A stretch of DNA of 64,000 bases, from NCBI RefSeq assembly GCF_963576545.1, contig NC_083639.1:15061118-15125117 (forward strand), read 5' to 3'. Below the pieces are notes generated by a model. The model was not told where the DNA came from. It searched no databases and saw only the letters and a list, made by a program, of their open reading frames with translations. Positions 1 to 10,313 of the stretch are shown here, one piece after another. Each line of letters begins with the position of its first letter. The stretch's first letter is position 1. The position numbers and the translations under genes are program-made. The DNA comes from Limanda limanda (Eukaryota > Chordata > Actinopteri > Pleuronectiformes > Pleuronectidae).

Positions 1-234
1 CGATAGTTACTTTGAGTCAAAGTAGTTGGAAACACACAATTGTCATAAATGTTAAGCAGCTGAATGTTTTCATTCTGTGTTTCCTGGATAACAGTGGTCA
101 CACAAACCCAACTCAAATTACATAAAAGGACGTGAAGATTATTCCCATTTATTTTGAGATTAGAAGTTTGGTGGAATTGAAGTGTTGGGTACATGAGGTA
201 TGCCAGAGGACTTAAATAAGAATTTAGTTCCACA

Positions 235-372
235 TTGATTGAACAATATCGTACACTATGTAGATTTAAAAACAAAAATAAATAAATAAATAAAAAATAT
301 TTAAAAAAAATGAAAAATTAAATTAAATTTTGTTTTTAAATTTACATAGTGTAAAATATTGAGCAATAACCA
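235..372. repeat. Short palindromic element (foldback/MITE-like)
   Basis: Two arms are near-perfect reverse complements. The left arm runs from TTGAACAATATC through CACTATGTAGATTT and AAAAACAAAA; the right arm runs from TTTTGTTTTTAAA through CATAGTG to the mirror of the left end. The A/T-only loop contains an (AAAT)n run. Arms are about 35-40 bp. The terminal CACTA-like motif could suggest a CACTA-type MITE, but no clear target duplication is visible. Confidence 0.5.
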
Positions 373-394
373 GGTCGTTGAAGTCCTACCAATT

Positions 395-475
395 TTAGGG
401 ATTCAGTATCTTGTGTGGATTGAACCACCAACCTTCTTGTTGAAGAGCAACCACGCTACAAACTAGGCCAATCCT
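395..475 (-). repeat. tRNA-like SINE head, decayed
   Basis: On the minus strand this reads like a tRNA-derived promoter: a GGCCTAGTTTGTAGCGTGG A-box region followed about 30 bases later by GGTGGTTCAATCC, close to a B box (GGTTCRANTCC with one base missing). It is not a functional tRNA because no paired acceptor stem is visible. It lies next to the palindrome and may belong to the same composite repeat. Confidence 0.4.
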
Positions 476-783
476 ATATTGATAATAAGGTTTGGATTAC
501 CTGGCCTTATGCATGAGAAACTAAGCACAGGAAGAAGATGGACAAATTATTGTGTGTGTGTGTCTGTGTCTATGCTGCTTTTGATACATATACATATCAG
601 AGAAAACCATCGCATTTTCTACTTTACTACATATATTTGACAGCCTTATTTAAAAGTTACTTTTATATTTTGAGATTTTAGATACTGGATGATTTAACAT
701 GCTTTAAAAACCTATTGTTAGAGAATAACCTAGTAGTTTCGAACCTTGTCTTCTGACACCTTACAATAATCACAGTGTGGGAC
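476..783. other. AT-rich sequence without a gene
   Basis: Contains a short GT run near 554 and otherwise unremarkable AT-rich sequence. No open frame or recognised repeat is visible. Confidence 0.5.
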
Positions 784-1316
784 ACATTTAATTTAATATA
801 ATTCTGAAAATTCATGTAGTTTATAGTCGGTGATCAAATAAATGACATATTGTTCCCATCAACTAAACTGAAAAAAGGGGAAAACTGGGGTTGTCCAATT
901 TACATATATGTATTTAGTATATAAGACATGATTAATTAATGTTCCTCATCTGAACATATATTATTCATGTAGAACTCTTTAAATCTTGAGGGATGTCAAA
1001 TATATAAGACTAAGTCATGTTATGAATCAAGAAAATAGTTATGTTTCTCTGAAACTCCGCCCACTGAGAGCAGCAGAAGAATCAAGGGTCCGCCATCTTT
1101 TCACCTGCGTCAGACGAGTTCGGGTGGATCTGAGGAGCTCTCTACAAGGTAAAAGTTATTAAATCTTACCAAATGTTGGTCATAGTTGGAGTTAGTCACT
1201 CTAGACTAAGTGTTTTATTTGCCAGTAATGTTAAGCAACATGTATAAATCCATGTTAATCATTTAACATCGAGTGTTCTAAGGTTAGCTAACATTACCAT
1301 TTACTGGCTTTAGCCT
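784..1316 (+). repeat. CACTA-element promoter/5' UTR block, copy 1
   Basis: This block recurs almost base for base at about 7139-7699. It ends in a GC-richer stretch with CGCCCACTGAGAGCAGCAG, a YY1-like CCGCCATCTTTT motif (near 1091) and the consensus-like splice donor CTACAAG|GTAAAAG (near 1148). The YY1-like motif next to a donor suggests a transcription start and non-coding first exon for the transposase gene downstream. That link is inferred; the duplication is directly seen. Confidence 0.55.
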
Positions 1317-2280
1317 TTAGACTGTCATATGCTCGTTGATATTTCTCGAAATATGTGCATAAATATATGTGTTTTTATAGTGCAAAAATGCATATAGATT
1401 AAGTCCGGTTATTCTCTCCAGTACAACGAACTATGAAGTTAAGAGCCATGCAGGGAAGGGTTTGACCGACGCATGAGCTGGCGGCATTATCGCAATTTTT
1501 TCTCCTTTTTTTTTGTCTGGCTTCTTCGCTGTTCCACGTGTGAGCGTCTTTGGTGGGTTCCAATCTTGCAAAACTGCTACTCCTTGCGTTAGTCTACATC
1601 AGTTGAGGCGCCTTGCTCGGCCAAAGTTCTTCCATGTTAAATTAATGATACAATGATGAGCTATGAGATATATGAAAAATCGGCGTTAAGGAGAAAATAA
1701 AAACGGCTGTATATGTGTGTGAATTAGGGTTAAAGGAAATGGTGTTCCATGCACCTCGCATTCACGCTCTGCCGTGTGAATATATTTGACTATTTAGATG
1801 GAAACCTGCTGCCCTAGAAGATAAATTAAAGATCTTCTGATAATTGACGTGTTTGTTCAATGGCAGAACAAGAGAAGAGAACAGAGCGAAGCCCAGTTCG
1901 AAACCAGAGATTTTACGGAGCGGCTCCTTCAAATCTCGCTCCACCTTCTCCGACTAAATTCGACCGACGACACAATATCAACACTGATCATCAGATAATC
2001 ATCGAGACTTTTATTAATGAGTTAAATCTTTCGTCAGAGCAGCGCATTTATCAGCCAGTCGCTCGCTCATTTTCCTCTCTCTCCCATACACACACACAAA
2101 CAGTGTGATCGGGCACATGTATAAACTCAGCCTGCGTACAAACAACAGATTTTAAAAAACTACATAAATGTATAGAGCCGGAGGAGATGGTGTCGCTCCG
2201 TTTGGTTTGACGCTGTTGGCGCAGCGCACAGCGCGAATGACAGGCACAGAGCCGCTTAAAAACTGTAAAAAAAATTCACG
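1317..2280. other. Intron-like or unclassified sequence
   Basis: No recognisable coding domain. Contains a poly-T run near 1510 and a short CA run near 2090. The short open frames at 1860-2108 and 2168-2377 resemble no known protein and look like chance frames. It probably lies between the first non-coding exon and the zinc-finger exon of the CACTA element. Confidence 0.4.
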
Positions 2281-2284
2281 GTCC

Positions 2285-2372
2285 AAACGTGTAACTGCAG
2301 TCACACTTTTTTTATGTATTTCTTTTATTTTGCCGTGTTCGTCTTATTTTGAAAGCCCACAGCGGGAACTGT
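2285..2372 (+). repeat. Dispersed repeat block R, copy 1
   Basis: About 85 bases, running from GTAACTGCAGTCACA to CCCACAGCGGGAA, recur in the same orientation at about 13,860-13,945 inside the insertion in the F-box pseudogene. Shared core words include TTTATGTATTTCTTTTA and TTTTGCCGTGTT. Likely part of one interspersed element; its family is not recognised. Confidence 0.6.
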
Positions 2373-2840
2373 ATTGATATAACAGATATCTCAAATAGAA
2401 ACCAAACAATAATATTAAGTTACAGTTTAAAAAACAATTTAAACAAGAGTAAAAATAGAATTATTAAAACCAAAATTAGGAAACGGTAAATCTTTTCTTT
2501 TCCTAAAAGAAAAACATTGACTTTGAATTTAATTAAATTGAAGATTTGTATGTAACGTGTGTTATTTGTTAGTTGTATTGTAAATGTGTTATATGGTGCC
2601 TTTTTGTTGTTCTATCTAAAACTACTCACTTTTCTATTCTTATATAAAAGAAACCGGCATTTCAACTAACTCTATTGTCTGTGGTGTGTTCACTATATTT
2701 ATTATTTCCATTGTTTAACTATTTTACTGCTCCTACGAGCCTAGGAACTGGTCCTGTTAACCTACTTAACTGCAACTAGTAGTAAGTGTTACATAATGTT
2801 TGTATGTTTAAATGTTTTTTCTCTCTCTCCCCCTTTCCAG

Positions 2841-3240
2841 TGAATGTGGCAGTGTAAAGGGTGTTCAGTTGCTGTCGCTAGTAGGTATGCACTACTTAAC
2901 CATTATAAAGTAAAACATCCACATTTTGGGCGCACCATTCACTATCCTTGTACATATTTAAATTGTCCATGCACATTTAAGACTTGGAATGCTTTAATTG
3001 TACATCAAAGTAGAGTGCATTCCACACAAGTTAGTCAGATTCATAAAGAATTATCTACTTTCAGCTGTCACATTTGTAGATGCAAACATTTATCTAATGA
3101 AAGGGAGTATTTTGTTCATATCAACACACATTTAAGGAAATGAAAATGACTCTTGCATGTTTGTTGGCTGTAGTTTTCAAACCAGTATTTATGGAACCTT
3201 TAAGTCTCATAAGAGTTGCCGACACACAGCTTAACTGATT
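2841..3240 (+). pseudogene. C2H2 zinc-finger exon of CACTA-type element
   Basis: The exon starts just after a polypyrimidine tract and acceptor (CCCCTTTCCAG) with an ATG at 2844. The 99-codon frame shows C2H2-like units: CKGC with a later H-x4-H, CTYLNC with H-x4-H, and CHICRC with H-x3-H. This N-terminal finger block is known from multicopy fish transposon-borne genes. The frame ends at 3143, but a further C-x4-C-type finger continues in another frame to about 3230, so a one-base change has broken it. The next transposase exon is at 6.9-7.9 kb. DNA binding by an intact homologue is inferred. Confidence 0.6.
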
Positions 3241-3265
3241 TTATACCTGGTATTGTGATAACAAC

Positions 3266-4180
3266 TGTTGGGCAAGGCCCAGTGATCTGACTTAGAACAA
3301 AGAGTCGTAAAACCTTAGGCCAGGCTCGGGTAACCCCTCAGATAAAAATTCCAGCATGGAGATCTTATCTCCATGTGAGAGAAAATCACTTCCTGGGTCC
3401 ACCACTGTAAGCCGCTCCCTGAGACTTGACTTCTGACCTTTCAATTGGCCGAAGGCCACACTGACCCCTGACCCCCCCTCCAAGGAGGCCGGCCTCCTCT
3501 CAGGGGTACAAAACTGCTGACCTCCCAGAAATCATTCTCTTTCCTCCGATGCTGACGTTCCCATCAGGCCCTTTCGGGTCTGCCCAGAGGTTCCAGCAAA
3601 CTTAAGGAGGGAACTATTTTTGTCTTTGTCCTCTTTTTCACTCCAGCACTGACGTTCCAGTTAGGCCTCCTCAGGTCTGACCAGAGGTTCCCGTTGCTTA
3701 AGGAGGCAATAAGATGTTTGTTTCAATTCATTTCATTCATTTATTCTTTTATCTTAGTCGACGTTTTTATTTTGAAAAGGACCTTTCCTGTTTTAACTTG
3801 GAAAGATCAAACAGGAAATTGCTCGCTGGACGATCTCAAACTGTTTCATTTTCCCCACGGACTTTACTTTTGTTTTTCCAACGATCTACAAACGGCTTCA
3901 AACCAGCCGTCCCCTGCAGAAGCGCGACGTTCATCCCGCTGAGGAGTAAGAGGCAATCCACTCCGTTCCTGTAAAACAGCACGTTCTCCGCTGTTACAGA
4001 AGGAGACGAAGTTTCATTCCGTCAAGACAGCAGGAATAATTCGCTTCCTTTTCCGGTCCAGCGGCCGAGCCCGGAGCTCCGCTCGTGAGAGAGACCACGT
4101 GATTCACTGGCCCCCGACACATTCGCGCAGACGCGCAGACACACCGCGAGGGTGGTACAGTAAGAGACTTGATTATCTGG
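3266..4180. mobile_element. LTR-like insertion, ends unresolved
   Basis: The sequence changes abruptly after the zinc-finger frame at TGTTGGGCAAGGCC. The block is GC-richer than its flanks and has a TATA-like GTACAAAA near 3507. It contains an imperfect internal direct duplication: about 70 bases at 3541-3612 resemble 3643-3710, sharing CTGACGTTCC, AGGTCTG-like, CCAGAGGTTCC and CTTAAGGAGG. No target duplication or paired LTR was found, so the class is tentative. Confidence 0.3.
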
Positions 4181-4970
4181 GCAGATGTTAGTTTAATACG
4201 TAGCGTATTGATTTAATACTTGAGTGTATTTTGTTGATGGAACCTCCGTGTTCCATTGTTTTAGCCGGCCACTACTCCGAGCCGCTACTTCCGGTTTCCG
4301 GTTTGATCGCAATGTTTTGTGTTGCAGTAAATAGGGCCGCGAGAAGCGCCTCCGCCCGCACTGTTAACGTCTGTGTGAGTCTGCAGTGATTTCACCGATC
4401 AGAACCTCGGCCCACAACGCTTGCTTGAGGGCTGAGGGGTGAATCACTGTTAACTCATCTCAGGCGTATTTTTAAGAGCTTCTTTGAACTCTCCTTACAT
4501 GTTTTCTCTCTCTCTCTCTCTCTCTCCTTCTAAACCGACCTATACACACTTCCGATCTGTATTTATAATACAGGTCATGTCACATAGTTAAATCTATGCT
4601 TAGAGAGGCTGAACACATCTGGAAACCATTCGGCCCCCAAAGCCAAGCAGAGATAAGAATTCTCTTTGTCTAAAATTTCCTTTGTGTAATTCATGTGACG
4701 ACCACCAGTGTGCGCTCCGGCCACATGGTGTCATTAACATAGACTCCATCTTGAATAACGCAAGTTAACCCACCATTTTGAGTCTATTATTGCCACGCCT
4801 CCGCTCTCTCTCTCCTCCCATCCTGGCTCTAAATTCATAACGGCTCCGCCATCTTGTTTTGTAGTCAATCCGCCATTTTGAGAGTTTTTAGGCCTTGATT
4901 CCACGAATCATGATCGGCCGCCATCTTAGATGTGACTGCGTCATCGCCACGCCCCCTTTCTTTTCTCTCG

Positions 4971-4976
<6 letters not shown>
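4181..4976. other. Unclassified sequence with CCATYTT cluster
   Basis: No coding frame. A CT run lies near 4507-4527. Five YY1-like CCATCTT/CCATTTT motifs occur at about 4746, 4772, 4849, 4873 and 4921, all in the same orientation. Such motifs are typical of promoters of some retroelements and housekeeping genes, but no transcript can be assigned. Confidence 0.4.

Positions 4977-4977
<1 letters not shown>

Positions 4978-5020
<43 letters not shown>
4978..5020. repeat. (CA)n microsatellite
   Basis: A run of about 18 CA units preceded by a CT-rich stretch. Directly seen. Confidence 0.9.
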
Positions 5021-5023
<3 letters not shown>

Positions 5024-5103
5024 TTTGATAGACACAGACAGATACACACACACAGAGACACATAGATGGACCAGAGGTTACATGCGTGTTCTAAATTGTG
5101 ATA

Positions 5104-5481
5104 AGAAGAAGAAGAAGAAGATACACTTTACTAATCCCACACACATGCACAAACATGCAAAGACACACTCATGCATTGGGGAAATTAGTCCTCTGCATTT
5201 CACCCATCTGGTGCAGGACACACTGCAGAGCAGAGCAGTGGGCTGCCAGGTACGGCGCCTGGGGAGCAGATGTTGGGGGAGTAAGGTGCCTTGCTCAGGG
5301 GCACTAGACAGGGTAGGGAGAAGAGTCCTTTTGAACTTTGGACAGGTCCAGGTTCGTTACACCATCCAGGCAAGTTTCCGCCGAAACTCCGAGGAGACGA
5401 ACCGTGGAGTCGAACCAGCATCGAACCAGAGCCCCTTTCTCTGCCAGTAGTCCAAGTTTTCTGCCACTAGTCCACCGCCTC
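5104..5481 (-). mobile_element. tRNA-derived SINE, apparently full length
   Basis: On the minus strand the element opens with GGCGGTGGACTAGTGGCAG. This contains an A box (TGGACTAGTGG, 5464-5474) and, downstream, an exact B box GGTTCGACTCC (5406-5416), the internal RNA polymerase III promoter. A body with GTGCCCCTGAGCAAGGCACC and a LINE-like 3' part follow, ending in a (TTC)n tail. Against the empty copy at about 6330 the target duplication is short, about GATAA. A second, split copy of the family lies at 15,718-16,915. Confidence 0.8.
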
Positions 5482-5565
5482 AAGATAACAAGCTGCTCTT
5501 GTTATCTTTGAAATATGGGAGTTTGTTAAAATGATAAATCATTAAATAACACTAACTTTATTTCA

Positions 5566-5646
5566 CATACACACACATAGACACACATACACAGAGAGAC
5601 ACTTTGACACAGACACACACACACAGAGACAGACATACATAGGTAG
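5566..5646. repeat. CA-rich tract
   Basis: Imperfect (CA)n with ACAC and ATAG interruptions at the junction between the two tandem units. Confidence 0.6.
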
Positions 5647-6297
5647 TGTTGACAATACAGCACTGTTCACACACATACACACACTTTAACGTGTAGTCAG
5701 ATACACATAGCGTAAACACACAAACATAACACATAGTTCTTCTCCTGCTTCTCAACCTCAGAATGTTTCATACTCCTTAAAAAGGGAGTCTGGCATAGCG
5801 GACAGATAACAGGTTTTCAAACCTCTGGCTTCATGAATCACTTCATTATATTAGTTCTGAGACTCCCTCACACACACACAGCGGACAGATTAGACTAGAG
5901 GTTTTCATGCCTTTCTCACAGTTTTCTATGACCTCACTTCACTTCACACACACATAAAATAAGCGCACACGCGAGGCAATATGCTCATGAACTTTAGTAA
6001 CCGCAACACGGCTTGCACGTCATCACGCAACGCCAGGAGGAGGACCAAACGACGCCAGGAGGACGACCCGACGAGATCCGACCAATCCCAATCGAAGAAG
6101 GACCTCTATCATGCCCAGTATCAATATATAAGCTTTCTGCGTACTCTGCCTCACTGCCATTTTTCCTGTACAGGATCAGTGGACCATGCATGCTCATTTG
6201 CTAGACACCGCAGTTTCCTGACCTGTGACCTCTGAATAAACTTGCTTAATTTTAACTTGAGAACGACGCCTCCTGCCTTTGATTTCCACCCGCAACA
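5647..6297 (+). mobile_element. Solo LTR with 4-bp target duplication
   Basis: Begins TGTTGACAATAC and ends CCCGCAACA, the TG...CA ends of a retroviral-type LTR. It is flanked by GTAG on both sides (5643-5646 and 6298-6301). A TATA-like AATATATAAGC sits near 6122 and an AATAAA polyadenylation signal near 6234, in the expected order for plus orientation. Alignment to the uninterrupted tandem copy at about 5065 supports both boundaries. No internal region remains, so it probably arose by recombination between two LTRs. Confidence 0.7.
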
Positions 6298-6420
6298 GTA
6301 GACCGCAGGTTTTACATGTATTTTCTGAATTGTGATAAGTGCTGCTGCTGTGTTTATCTTTGAAATATTGGAGCTTGTTAAAATGATAAATCATTGAATA
6401 ACATTATAACTTTATTTCCC

Positions 6421-6905
6421 CTTTTTAATAAATACTTTTGTAATTAAAGTATCTGTAGTCTGTGATTATTTGTTCATAAGTGTGTGATTGCAGCTGGATT
6501 ATGATTGCCTGTGCTCGAACTTAGAAGCCTTCACTGTTTATTAAGTAATCGTTAATATTAAAATATTGACATTAATTTGACATTTATCATTATGAGACTG
6601 ATAATTATAGCTTGACACCGTTGGTCCCTGGAAACCAGGGTGGTGCCCCCCTTTCTCAATTATTAATATAGATAGTATTATTCTTAAATTGATAATTTTA
6701 TTGTTTTTGACTAATTATTTTCATTATTCTTGGTTGATAACCTTATCATTGTTAATTGATAGCTTGTACTTTCTAATTGATAATTCCTATTTTCTCATTA
6801 GTGGTTTTATTGTTATTTGATTACTGATCATCTTCAATTAATAATTTAATTATTTTTGATAGATAATTTTTATTATTTTAATAATCATATTTCATGATTA
6901 TTAAT
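6421..6905. other. AT-rich sequence
   Basis: Strongly AT-rich with repeated ATAATT-, TTGATAA- and ATTATT-type words. No gene seen; probably intron of the broken CACTA element. Confidence 0.5.
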
Positions 6906-6932
6906 AATTAGCCAACGTCAAGTCTACTCCTA

Positions 6933-7135
6933 TTGCACAACACAACTATATTAGCATCACCATCTTTACATGATTTGTTTGCGGATTGCCAGGACGAGGA
7001 TTGTGTGGAAGAGGAATTTCTTGTTACATCCCTAGATTGGAGAGGCCAACACAACTCACCCCCAAGTATTGTTGTGCAGCAGCTTGCCGCAGCCTTGTTG
7101 AAGTTGGAGTATTTAGTGCATGTGCCAGGTATAGC
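6933..7135 (+). pseudogene. Transposase exon fragment, first (truncated) copy
   Basis: This open stretch is repeated, with few changes, at about 7700-7890. It contains the same acidic segment CQDEDCVEEEF and the segment LVTSLDWRGQHNSPP. It breaks off at the codons for VPGIA, where sequence matching the element's own 5' UTR block begins. It is therefore a truncated duplicate of the first transposase-domain exon. The break point shares the short word CATTTAATTTAAT with the invading block. Confidence 0.7.
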
Positions 7136-7699
7136 ATTTAATTTAATATAATTCTGAAAATTCATGTAGTTTATAGTCGGTGATCAAATAAATTACATAT
7201 TGTTCCCATCAACTAAACTAAAAAAAACGGAAAACTGGGGTTGTCCAATTTACATGTATATATTTAGTATATAAGACATGATTAATTAATGTTCCTCATC
7301 TGAACATATATTATTCATGTAGAACTCTTTTAATCTTGAGGGATGTCAAATATATTAGACTAAGTCATGTTATAAATCAAGAAAATAGTTATGTTTCTCT
7401 GAAACTCCGCCCACTGAGAGCAGCAGAAGAATCAAGGGTCCGCCATCTTTTCACCTGCATCAGACGAGTTCGGGTGGATCTGAGGAGCTCTCTACAAGGT
7501 AAAAGTTATAAAAATCTTACCAAATGTTGGTCATAGTTGGAGTTAGTCACTCTAGACTACGTGTTTATTAGTCTAGAGACTTTATAAAAGTGTGACTTTT
7601 ATTTGCCAGTAATGTTAAGCAACATGTATAACTCCATGTTAATCATTTAACATCGAGTGTTCTAAGGTTAGCTAACATTACCATTTACTGGCTTTAGCT
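7136..7699 (+). repeat. CACTA-element promoter/5' UTR block, copy 2
   Basis: A near-identical copy of 784-1316, including the YY1-like CCGCCATCTTTT motif and the CTACAAG|GTAAAAG donor. It carries about 30 extra bases near 7568-7600. It is wedged between two copies of the same transposase exon. Confidence 0.75.
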
Positions 7700-8760
7700 A
7701 ACAACTATATTAGCATCACCATCATTACATGATTTGTTTGCGGATTGCCAGGACGAGGAGTGTGTGGAAGAGGAATTTCTTGTTACATCCCTAGATTGGA
7801 GAGGCCAACACAACTCACCCCCAAGTATTGTTGAGCAGCAGCTTGCCGCAGCCTTGTTGAAGTTGGAGTATTTAGTGCATGTGCCAGGTATAGCTATCAA
7901 TGTATTTTTACAAGCACTTCACTACTTACTAAGCTCTGCATCAGTCCCACTATCCAGAGGTTTTGTAAGTGAGATCTTTGAGCGTCATAACCTCCAAGTT
8001 GATGACTCTGTAGTTACTGAAATCACCACAGTGGTTTGCTCATCTAACCCAGTTCATAGAGCAATTGAAAAAGGTAGGCCTCTTAGCACTTCATATCAAC
8101 GTAAAAAATATTACTTGGAAAAATGCAGGGTTGTGGAGCCAATTACCTACATACTTGATCATAAAAAAACCCACACCTTTCAGTATGTCCCACTGTTAAA
8201 ATCCTTGCAGCAAATATTAAATTGCAAAGTTATTCTTGATAAGATTATTAAAAATCACAGTGGACAGTGGGACATCATCTTGACCCTTCGTTTGAATTCA
8301 GGTCCCCTGAAGATGGTTTGCATTTTAAGGAAAACAGCTTTTTGAATACTGAGGAATTACGAATATCTGTGCGTCTATATGTGGACGATTTTGAAACCTG
8401 CAATCCCTTAGGCACCTCTCGGAAGAAACATAAGCTTTGTGGTGTTTATTGGGTATTAGGTAACCTGCCACCAGGCTCTCACTCATCTTTATCATCGATT
8501 TTTCTTGCAGTACTTTGCAAAAGTGTTGATGTAAAAATATATGGTTATGACAAAGTGTTAGAACCTTTTCCGCGAGATCTTAAAACTCTGGAGGACCTTG
8601 GTGTGTATGTCCCTTTGTTAGGCAAGTCTCTTAGTGGTACAGTGCAGAGTGTTATTGCTGATAACTTAGGGGCGCACGGTATCGCAGGCTTCACTGAATG
8701 TTTTTCAGGTGATTTCTTTGTCGGTTTTGCACTGCAAAAAGTTGTGATATTAGTTCTGAC

Positions 8761-9582
8761 TAGGGATGGGCATTCGATTAAATTGTCTTAATCGATCGTC
8801 GGGAGAGTTAATGACGAATTTTTGATTAATCATTAATATTTTTATATTAAAATTCACTATTTATAGACTGTTAAAATGCAGTGAAAATAGAAAAAACACA
8901 GCGTGTTTCCTCATTGAGGTCTTTATTACAAGATGAACAACTCTTGTGGCAGTTAAACGGGATCCGTTCAATGGTTACACTTGAAAATAAGCGCTGCTGT
9001 GCTCTTCAGCTCCACTGAGAGAGCAGCTAGCCGCTGAGAGCTAGCTCGATCTGACGGTTCTCGACCTCTCAGTCCGGTCGTTGTCACGTTCTCACTCCCG
9101 GAACCCCTCGACCAGACCCGGCTTTGTCCGGGTCCGAAGGGGCTAGCTTTGAGCTAGCCTCCGCTAGCTCCGGTGGCTAGCTGTGGAGCTCGGCTTCATG
9201 TCCGCACACGGACCCTCAGTCTACGGGGAAGGGAACCCGGAGAGACCCGGGTCTGGGTGAGGGGTCCTGGGATTGAGGACGTAACAACAGCCGGGCTGAG
9301 TGGTCGAGAACCGTCAAATCCATCTAGCTCTCAGCGGCCAGCTACGGGTCTTTCAGCGGGTCTTGTAGAGTATAACACGGGGCTGCTTCCTACAGCCGCT
9401 AAAATCCTCACTGTGCTGGGTTCAGGCAACTCGGATATCCCAACCTCCTACTTGAAGAAGGGCAGTGGACTCCTCATGCGCTCACGGAGACGTATAGCTT
9501 CACAGTGTTGGCAGTGAACGCAACAGAATTTCGTCGATGACAAAATAATGTCGTCGACGAAATTCTTAATGACCCATCCCTA
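8761..9582. mobile_element. Non-autonomous hAT element, 822 bp
   Basis: Both ends read TAGGGATGGG inwards (terminal inverted repeat). It is flanked by 8-bp direct repeats GTTCTGAC and GGTCTGAC, which match at 7 of 8 bases; 8-bp duplications are the hAT hallmark. It encodes no transposase. The interior holds a large palindrome: 9021-9121 is closely reverse-complementary to 9246-9343. The loop is rich in GCTAGC words. The insertion splits the CACTA transposase frame, and removing it with one duplication restores continuity. Confidence 0.85.
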
Positions 9583-9835
9583 GGTCTGACTGTGTTGCAT
9601 CTGGTGCTTTTAGCCTAAGAACTAAAGAGGTTTATGCGGATAATTTGAAAGTTGCTCTTGAGAATATTGCCCATATCTTTGGAGTTAAAAAAGAGTGTGT
9701 TTTAACCAAAAATCTGTCTCATTTTCACGTTGTCTCTGGTTTTCCTCCTGATGTTGCTCATGATGGATTTGAGGGTATTGTCCCGGTGGAGCTGGCTTAC
9801 TGCTTGAAATCAATGATATCAAAGAAGTTATTTAC

Positions 9836-10313
9836 TGTTAAGGTTTAGTACAGGTTGGACCCCAAAGCAGACACGGAGAGTGGATAGTATGGAGGTAACG
9901 GTGTTTATTGGCAGACAGGAGCGGCAGGCAGCTGGCAGGTTGCAGGCAGGTAGCAGGTAGCAGGCAGCAAGCACGTAGTAGACAGAGTACACGGCGAGTC
10001 GCAGATCCAGGTGGTGAAGCACAACAGAGTTCTGGGTTTGAAGAGAACACAAAGGTTAGCGGAAGTCAGGGTGGCAAGAACGTGGCGAGACTAAGCTATA
10101 TACTAAATACCATCGAAGACGGAATAATCTGGCGCCGAAGTGTTGAGAAGACCAGGTATATATGGAGGCGATGATTAGGTTAGATTGAGTGCAGGTGTGC
10201 CTCGTCTGCATCAGCCGGAGCCAGCCACGCCTCCTACCACAACACCCTACCCAGGCGCATACAGAAAGGGGGGAGGAGACACAACCAAACAACAATACAA
10301 CACAATCCTGACA
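9836..10313 (-). mobile_element. Solo LTR with 6-bp target duplication, 478 bp
   Basis: On the minus strand it begins TGTCAGGATTGTG and ends CCTTAACA (TG...CA). It is flanked by a perfect ATTTAC duplication (9830-9835 and 10,314-10,319). On that strand a CATATATACC TATA-like box and a later CCAATAAACACC polyadenylation signal occur in LTR order. Removing the LTR and one duplication joins the transposase codons in frame, which fixes the boundaries. The retroelement family is not assigned. Confidence 0.85.

Larger units (their letters stand above)
5065..6420. repeat. Tandem duplication, each copy carrying a different retroelement
   Basis: Unit A (5065-5103 plus 5482-5565) and unit B (about 5620-5646 plus 6298-6420) align. 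Both read ...GG(A)CC..AGGTT..ACATG...AATTGTGATAAG, then a TTATCTTTGAAATAT stretch, TTGTTAAAATGATAAATCA and TAACTTTATTTC. Unit A is interrupted by a SINE and unit B by a solo LTR, each exactly where the other copy is uninterrupted. Each unit therefore provides the empty-site sequence for the other's insertion. Confidence 0.75.

Noticed and set aside
4932..5450. 172-codon frame across the CA repeat and SINE
   Set aside because: It is made of microsatellite and SINE sequence.
5404..5481. A tRNA gene
   Set aside because: A and B boxes are present but the acceptor stem does not pair and the sequence continues into a SINE body and (TTC)n tail.
9173..9517. 114-codon frame inside the hAT element
   Set aside because: It lies in the palindromic, GC-rich interior, with no hAT transposase motif.
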